The position numbers were made by a program, and so were the translations under genes. From an uncultured Porphyromonadaceae bacterium (GTDB taxonomy: Bacteria > Bacteroidota > Bacteroidia > Bacteroidales > Muribaculaceae), in assembly GCA_900548705.1 (NCBI GenBank), contig URLF01000052.1, positions 1 through 18,327 on the forward strand: a stretch of 18,327 nucleotides of DNA, given 5' to 3'. Shown here piece by piece: positions 15,821 through 18,327 of the stretch. Below the pieces are notes generated by a model. It saw nothing but the letters and a program-made list of their open reading frames with translations. It was not told the DNA's origin and searched no databases. Numbering within the stretch: the first letter of the stretch is position 1; each line of letters begins with the position of its first letter.

Positions 15821-16891
15821 TCAGAGCATTTCGATGAACTTGTCGAAAATGAACTCGGTATCGCGCGGCCCGGATGATGCCTCCGGATGGAACTGCGCCG
15901 AGAAATAGGGCTTCTCCTTGTGGCGGATGCCCTCGTTTGTGCCGTCGTTCATATTGGTGAACATCGGCTCCCAGTCGGCGGGAAGTGTCGACTGGTCAAC
16001 GGCGTATCCATGGTTCTGCGAGGTGACATAGCAGGTGTTGGTGCCTTCGAGGCGTACCGGCTGGTTGTGGCTGCGGTGTCCGTATTTGAGCTTGTATGTC
16101 TTAGCTCCGGCGGCTTTGGCCAGCAGCTGGTTGCCCATGCAGATGCCGCAGATGGGCTTTCCTGTCTCCATCGCCTTGCGGATGTTGGCTACGGTCTCTT
16201 CGGCGAAATCGGGGTTGCCCGGACCGTTGGAAATGAAGAGTCCGTCGTAGGGGATGGTTGAGAAATCGTAGTTCCAGGGAACACGGACCACTTTCACCCC
16301 TCGGCGCGTCAGGCATCGGATGATGTTGTATTTGGTTCCACAGTCGACAAGCACCACGGTTTTCTCCCCCTGGCCGTGGATTTCCACCTCGGGGCAGCTT
16401 ACTTTGGCAATCAGATTCTCGATGTTGGGGTCGGAGAATTCGATTTCATTGGGGTTGTCGAAGTAGATTTTTCCGAGCATCGAGCCTTTCTCGCGCAGAT
16501 GCTTGGTCAATGCGCGGGTGTCGATGCCGTAGATTCCGGGGATTTTCTCATCGCGCAGCCATTGGTCGAGCGAACGGGTCGAGAGCCAGTGGCTCGGTTC
16601 CCAGCTGTAATCCTGGGCGATGATTCCCCGGCAATGGATTTTTGAGCTTTCGAGAAATTCACTGACGGCGTCCTTCTCCCTTTCGGGGGGGACGCCGTAA
16701 TTGCCGAGAATCGGATAAGTGGTGACAAGTATTTGCCCCTCATAGGAGGGGTCGGTCAGACTCTCGGGATAACCGGTCATGGCGGTGTTGAACACCACTT
16801 CCCCTGCTGCGGGAACTTCATAACCGAAAGATTTGCCCTCGAAAAGAGTGCCGTCTTCAAGAAGCAGATATGCTTTGCGTGGACTGCGCAT
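15821..16891 (-). CDS. carA: Carbamoyl-phosphate synthase small (glutaminase) subunit
   Basis: 356 residues. It hydrolyses glutamine and passes ammonia through a tunnel to CarB. The N-terminal CPSase_sm domain (about 4-135) has GEVVFNTAMTGYPESLTDPSY, and the class I glutamine amidotransferase domain (about 178-354) has the catalytic triad Cys251 (GICMGNQ), His335 and Glu337 (QFHPEAS). The oxyanion region SNGPGNP is present. The residue after CMG is Asn rather than the His of E. coli CLGHQ; I recall this as usual in Bacteroidetes and do not expect loss of activity. The start at 16891 is 37 nt downstream of a -7 promoter box. First gene of carAB, divergent from tcdA. No attenuator or arginine/pyrimidine leader is visible. 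Confidence 0.98.
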   Translation of the reverse strand: MRSPRKAYLLLEDGTLFEGKSFGYEVPAAGEVVFNTAMTGYPESLTDPSYEGQILVTTYPILGNYGVPPEREKDAVSEFLESSKIHCRGIIAQDYSWEPSHWLSTRSLDQWLRDEKIPGIYGIDTRALTKHLREKGSMLGKIYFDNPNEIEFSDPNIENLIAKVSCPEVEIHGQGEKTVVLVDCGTKYNIIRCLTRRGVKVVRVPWNYDFSTIPYDGLFISNGPGNPDFAEETVANIRKAMETGKPICGICMGNQLLAKAAGAKTYKLKYGHRSHNQPVRLEGTNTCYVTSQNHGYAVDQSTLPADWEPMFTNMNDGTNEGIRHKEKPYFSAQFHPEASSGPRDTEFIFDKFIEML

Positions 16892-16927
16892 AAGTCGGTA
16901 AGTCTATAATGTGTTGAAAACCGTCTG

Positions 16928-16935
16928 CAAAGTTA
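16928..16935 (-). promoter_or_regulatory. -7 promoter element for carAB
   Basis: Minus-strand TAACTTTG, exact TAnnTTTG, 36 nt before the carA start codon. No -33 TTTG is seen at the usual spacing. Confidence 0.5.
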
Positions 16936-16981
16936 CTAATTTTTTCCGGACTTCCCTCCCGGCGGCGTGAAAAACTTTTCG

Positions 16982-16989
16982 TACCTTTG
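16982..16989 (+). promoter_or_regulatory. -7 promoter element for tcdA
   Basis: TACCTTTG matches TAnnTTTG, 42 nt before the tcdA ATG. A short hairpin (16998-17004 with 17009-17015, loop CAGG) would lie at the extreme 5' end of the mRNA. No -33 element is evident. Confidence 0.5.
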
Positions 16990-17031
16990 CCGGAGAAGAT
17001 GGAGCAGGCTCCGTCATAGTCGAATATACCA

Positions 17032-17811
17032 ATGTCAATCGAACAGGAAAGCAGCGATTCTTTCAGCCGGACGGTGGTTTTCAACCGCACCGAACGGCTT
17101 GTGGGGGAGACCGCGATGGCGGCTCTGTCTCGCGCACGCGTCATTATTTTTGGTGTGGGTGGGGTAGGCAGCTGGACAGCCGAGGCGCTTGCCCGTACCG
17201 GGGTAGGTCATCTGACCATAGTGGATGCCGACAGGGTATCTCCCACCAACATCAACCGTCAGGCCGAGGCGAATGTTGCCACGGTGGGGGAGGTTAAGGT
17301 GGATGCTATGAAGCGTCAGCTCCTCGCGGTCGCGCCCGGAATCGAGGTGACGGCTCTTGAAAAGGAGTACACATCACTGACGGCGGATGATTTCGACCTT
17401 GAGGAATTTGATTTTGTGATTGACGCGATAGATTCCCTTGCTGCGAAAGCGTTGCTGTTGCGCAACGCCACTGCGGCTCGTCATCCGGTGGTGCTCTCTT
17501 CGATGGGGGCTGCCTTGAAGATAGACCCGACAAAGATTTCCGTCGCGGAGTTCTGGAAAGTCCAGGGATGCCCGCTTGCGGCTTCGCTCAGACGTAAATT
17601 CAAGAAATCAGGGGAATTTCCAAAAAGGAAATTCAAATGTGTCTATTCCCCCGAATTGCTGACAAACCAGGGAGGGGCTCTTGAAGAGGATATGGCAATG
17701 AGCTTCAACAAAGTTGCGGTCAACGGTTCTTTGTGTCATATAACTGCCATTTTCGGTATGACTTTGGCCGGGCTGGTGGTTGAGCAGATTGTCAAAGCAG
17801 CTCAGGGATAG
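17032..17811 (+). CDS. tcdA: tRNA threonylcarbamoyladenosine dehydratase (TcdA/CsdL)
   Basis: 259 residues. It is an E1/MoeB/ThiF-like enzyme that uses ATP to cyclise N6-threonylcarbamoyladenosine at position 37 of tRNAs that read ANN codons, giving ct6A. Visible motifs: nucleotide-binding FGVGGVGSW (40-48), the acidic strand end IVDADRV (63-69), and NINRQ (73-77), which contacts ATP in the family. VIDAIDSLAAKALL (129-142) matches the TcdA branch rather than MoeB or ThiF, and the CxxC zinc pairs of MoeB are absent. The C-terminal part has the family pattern DPTKISVAEFWK and a late Cys203 in the FKCVYSPE segment, equivalent to the DCVFSTE of E. coli. Single-gene transcription unit divergent from carA. 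Confidence 0.95.
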   Translation: MSIEQESSDSFSRTVVFNRTERLVGETAMAALSRARVIIFGVGGVGSWTAEALARTGVGHLTIVDADRVSPTNINRQAEANVATVGEVKVDAMKRQLLAVAPGIEVTALEKEYTSLTADDFDLEEFDFVIDAIDSLAAKALLLRNATAARHPVVLSSMGAALKIDPTKISVAEFWKVQGCPLAASLRRKFKKSGEFPKRKFKCVYSPELLTNQGGALEEDMAMSFNKVAVNGSLCHITAIFGMTLAGLVVEQIVKAAQG

Positions 17812-17845
17812 GGCCGGAAAAGAGAAAAGATGTCGTTGAAACGTT

Positions 17846-17872
17846 AAAATATGTTTTTGAGCATATTTTTTT
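17846..17872 (+). terminator. Intrinsic terminator downstream of tcdA
   Basis: AAAATATG (17846-17853) pairs perfectly with CATATTTT (17862-17869) around an 8-nt loop, followed by more T residues to 17872. The stem is A+T-rich and thus weak, but its place 35 nt after the tcdA stop fits. Confidence 0.55.
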
Positions 17873-17891
17873 GAAATTTCTCCCCAAAAAT

Positions 17892-17922
17892 TTTGGTAGG
17901 ACAAAAATTGTTTGTAACTTTG
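17892..17922 (+). promoter_or_regulatory. Near-perfect Bacteroidales promoter of an RNA gene
   Basis: TTTG at 17892-17895 and TAACTTTG at 17915-17922 are separated by exactly 19 nt, the best -33/-7 pair in the window. The expected transcription start is near 17929-17931. No open reading frame of credible length follows. Confidence 0.75.
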
Positions 17923-17929
17923 CTTTCGA

Positions 17930-18156
17930 AAAGCATCCAAGGCTTTTGTTGAAGATTCCCGGCATATGCCGATAATCTTTTCAAGTTGGGAAATCGCCGC
18001 CGTGAGGTTCCGTTTACCGACAAAGCTTCGGATGAGATGAATGTAAGTAAGATATAATCTCTACACTTAAGTTGCTTAGACAACTCTTTTAGAATCACAA
18101 ATCTTGCCTTTTGGCTTTAATCCTGATGTTCCTGTGAAGGTACTTCAGGTTTTTTT
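17930..18156 (+). ncRNA. Structured non-coding RNA candidate (6S-like in outline, unassigned)
   Basis: About 225 nt lie between a strong promoter and a strong terminator without a plausible protein. The ends can pair: AAAGC (17930-17934) with GCTTT (18114-18118), AAGGC (17939-17943) with GCCTT (18106-18110), and AAGATT (17952-17957) with AATCTT (18100-18105). Local hairpins are possible at 17952-17979 (around CGGCATATGCCG), at 18034-18061 (GAGAT/ATCTC), and at 18070-18085 (AGTTG/CAACT). A closing helix with an interrupted rod and about 200 nt length is the outline of 6S RNA, which Bacteroidales have, but I cannot confirm the family. It is not tmRNA, SRP RNA or RNase P RNA by their hallmark sequences. 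A 24-codon frame at 17966-18040 has no supporting features. Confidence 0.6.
18122..18156 (+). terminator. Intrinsic terminator of the RNA gene
   Basis: CCTGA (18122-18126) pairs with TCAGG (18145-18149); inside, GT/AC and CCT/AGG continue the stem across two T-T mismatches to a GTGA loop. Seven T residues follow at 18150-18156. Confidence 0.8.
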
Positions 18157-18327
18157 ATGTCCGAATTTTTTCCCATTATAAACCGCCCCGATTCCCGTTC
18201 GCAGTATTAGAGGTTCGGGGTTTGCCCAACCACACAGATTTTCCACATATATAAATACAGACTTCTAAAAACGGGTCAGCGGATTTTCCCGGTTGGTGCG
18301 GAAGTTGTCGGAGTATAGTGTTATCTT
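18157..18327. other. Window end without recognisable gene
   Basis: 171 nt after the RNA terminator. I see no open frame, promoter or tRNA. A 6-bp inverted repeat CCCCGA/TCGGGG (18186-18191 and 18215-18220) with a 23-nt loop is the only structure. Confidence 0.5.

Noticed and set aside
17966..18040. 24-codon frame inside the RNA candidate
   Set aside because: No ribosome-binding context and it lies within predicted helices; a chance frame is likely, though a small peptide cannot be excluded.
17844..18098. 84-codon minus-strand frame over the RNA gene
   Set aside because: It runs through the tcdA terminator and the RNA promoter, has no promoter or family resemblance, and the opposite-strand signals explain the region better.
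18186..18220. CCCCGA/TCGGGG inverted repeat with GGTTCG, considered as tRNA T-arm
   Set aside because: The stem-loop spacing does not fit a T-arm and no acceptor, D or anticodon stem can be placed.
18239..18247. TTTTCCACA, a match to the DnaA box TTWTNCACA
   Set aside because: A single 9-mer without further boxes, A+T-rich unwinding region or dnaA/dnaN nearby; no evidence for an origin.
1..18327. CRISPR array, insertion sequence, integrase or phage genes
   Set aside because: No spaced direct repeats, transposase motifs or terminal inverted repeats were seen on reading both strands; the excisionase-like segment is part of the methyltransferase, not a free excisionase.

Overview
The window looks like chromosome from a Bacteroidales bacterium, most likely Muribaculaceae or a close relative. 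This rests on gene content and signals. There is a TonB-dependent receptor with an N-terminal carboxypeptidase-regulatory-like domain followed by a lipoprotein gene. The KdsA is of the metal-dependent type with Bacteroidetes-like sequence, there are almost no Shine-Dalgarno sites, and the promoter -7 element TAnnTTTG recurs at eight sensible places. Most genes look close to 57% G+C from hand-sampled lines.

Layout: (1) 2-3411, minus strand: TonB-dependent receptor and a short lipoprotein, preceded by a promoter near 3503-3534. (2) 3584-4735, minus: AI-2E/PerM-type membrane protein. (3) 4921-9585, plus: a compact four-gene operon of nucleoside:H+ symporter, rsmE, kdsA and an exported TPR protein, with gaps of 15, 23 and 22 nt, closed by a strong bidirectional terminator at 9604-9641. 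(4) 9684-10337, minus: an orphan nucleotidyltransferase-fold protein with its own promoter and a repeated pentamer in its leader. (5) 10410-12440, minus: a probable type II restriction-modification pair, a C5-cytosine methyltransferase carrying a fused N-terminal helix-turn-helix and a PD-(D/E)XK-like endonuclease candidate. (6) 12542-16891, minus: carA-carB. (7) 17032-17811, plus: tcdA. (8) 17812-18327: no protein gene that I can support, but a promoter and a terminator about 225 nt apart that frame a structured non-coding RNA candidate.

The most interesting region is the R-M pair. The methyltransferase has its own -7 box, followed at the expected transcription start by a perfect 21-bp inverted repeat (GCCGTT-N9-AACGGC). 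This suggests autoregulation by the fused helix-turn-helix. The endonuclease has no visible promoter and sits behind a strong hairpin after carB, so it may be expressed only by read-through from carAB. The second most interesting item is the RNA candidate at 17930-18156, whose ends can pair and which contains two mutually exclusive helices. The rest is ordinary housekeeping and envelope biology: pyrimidine/arginine precursor supply, ribosome and tRNA modification, KDO synthesis for LPS, and transport.
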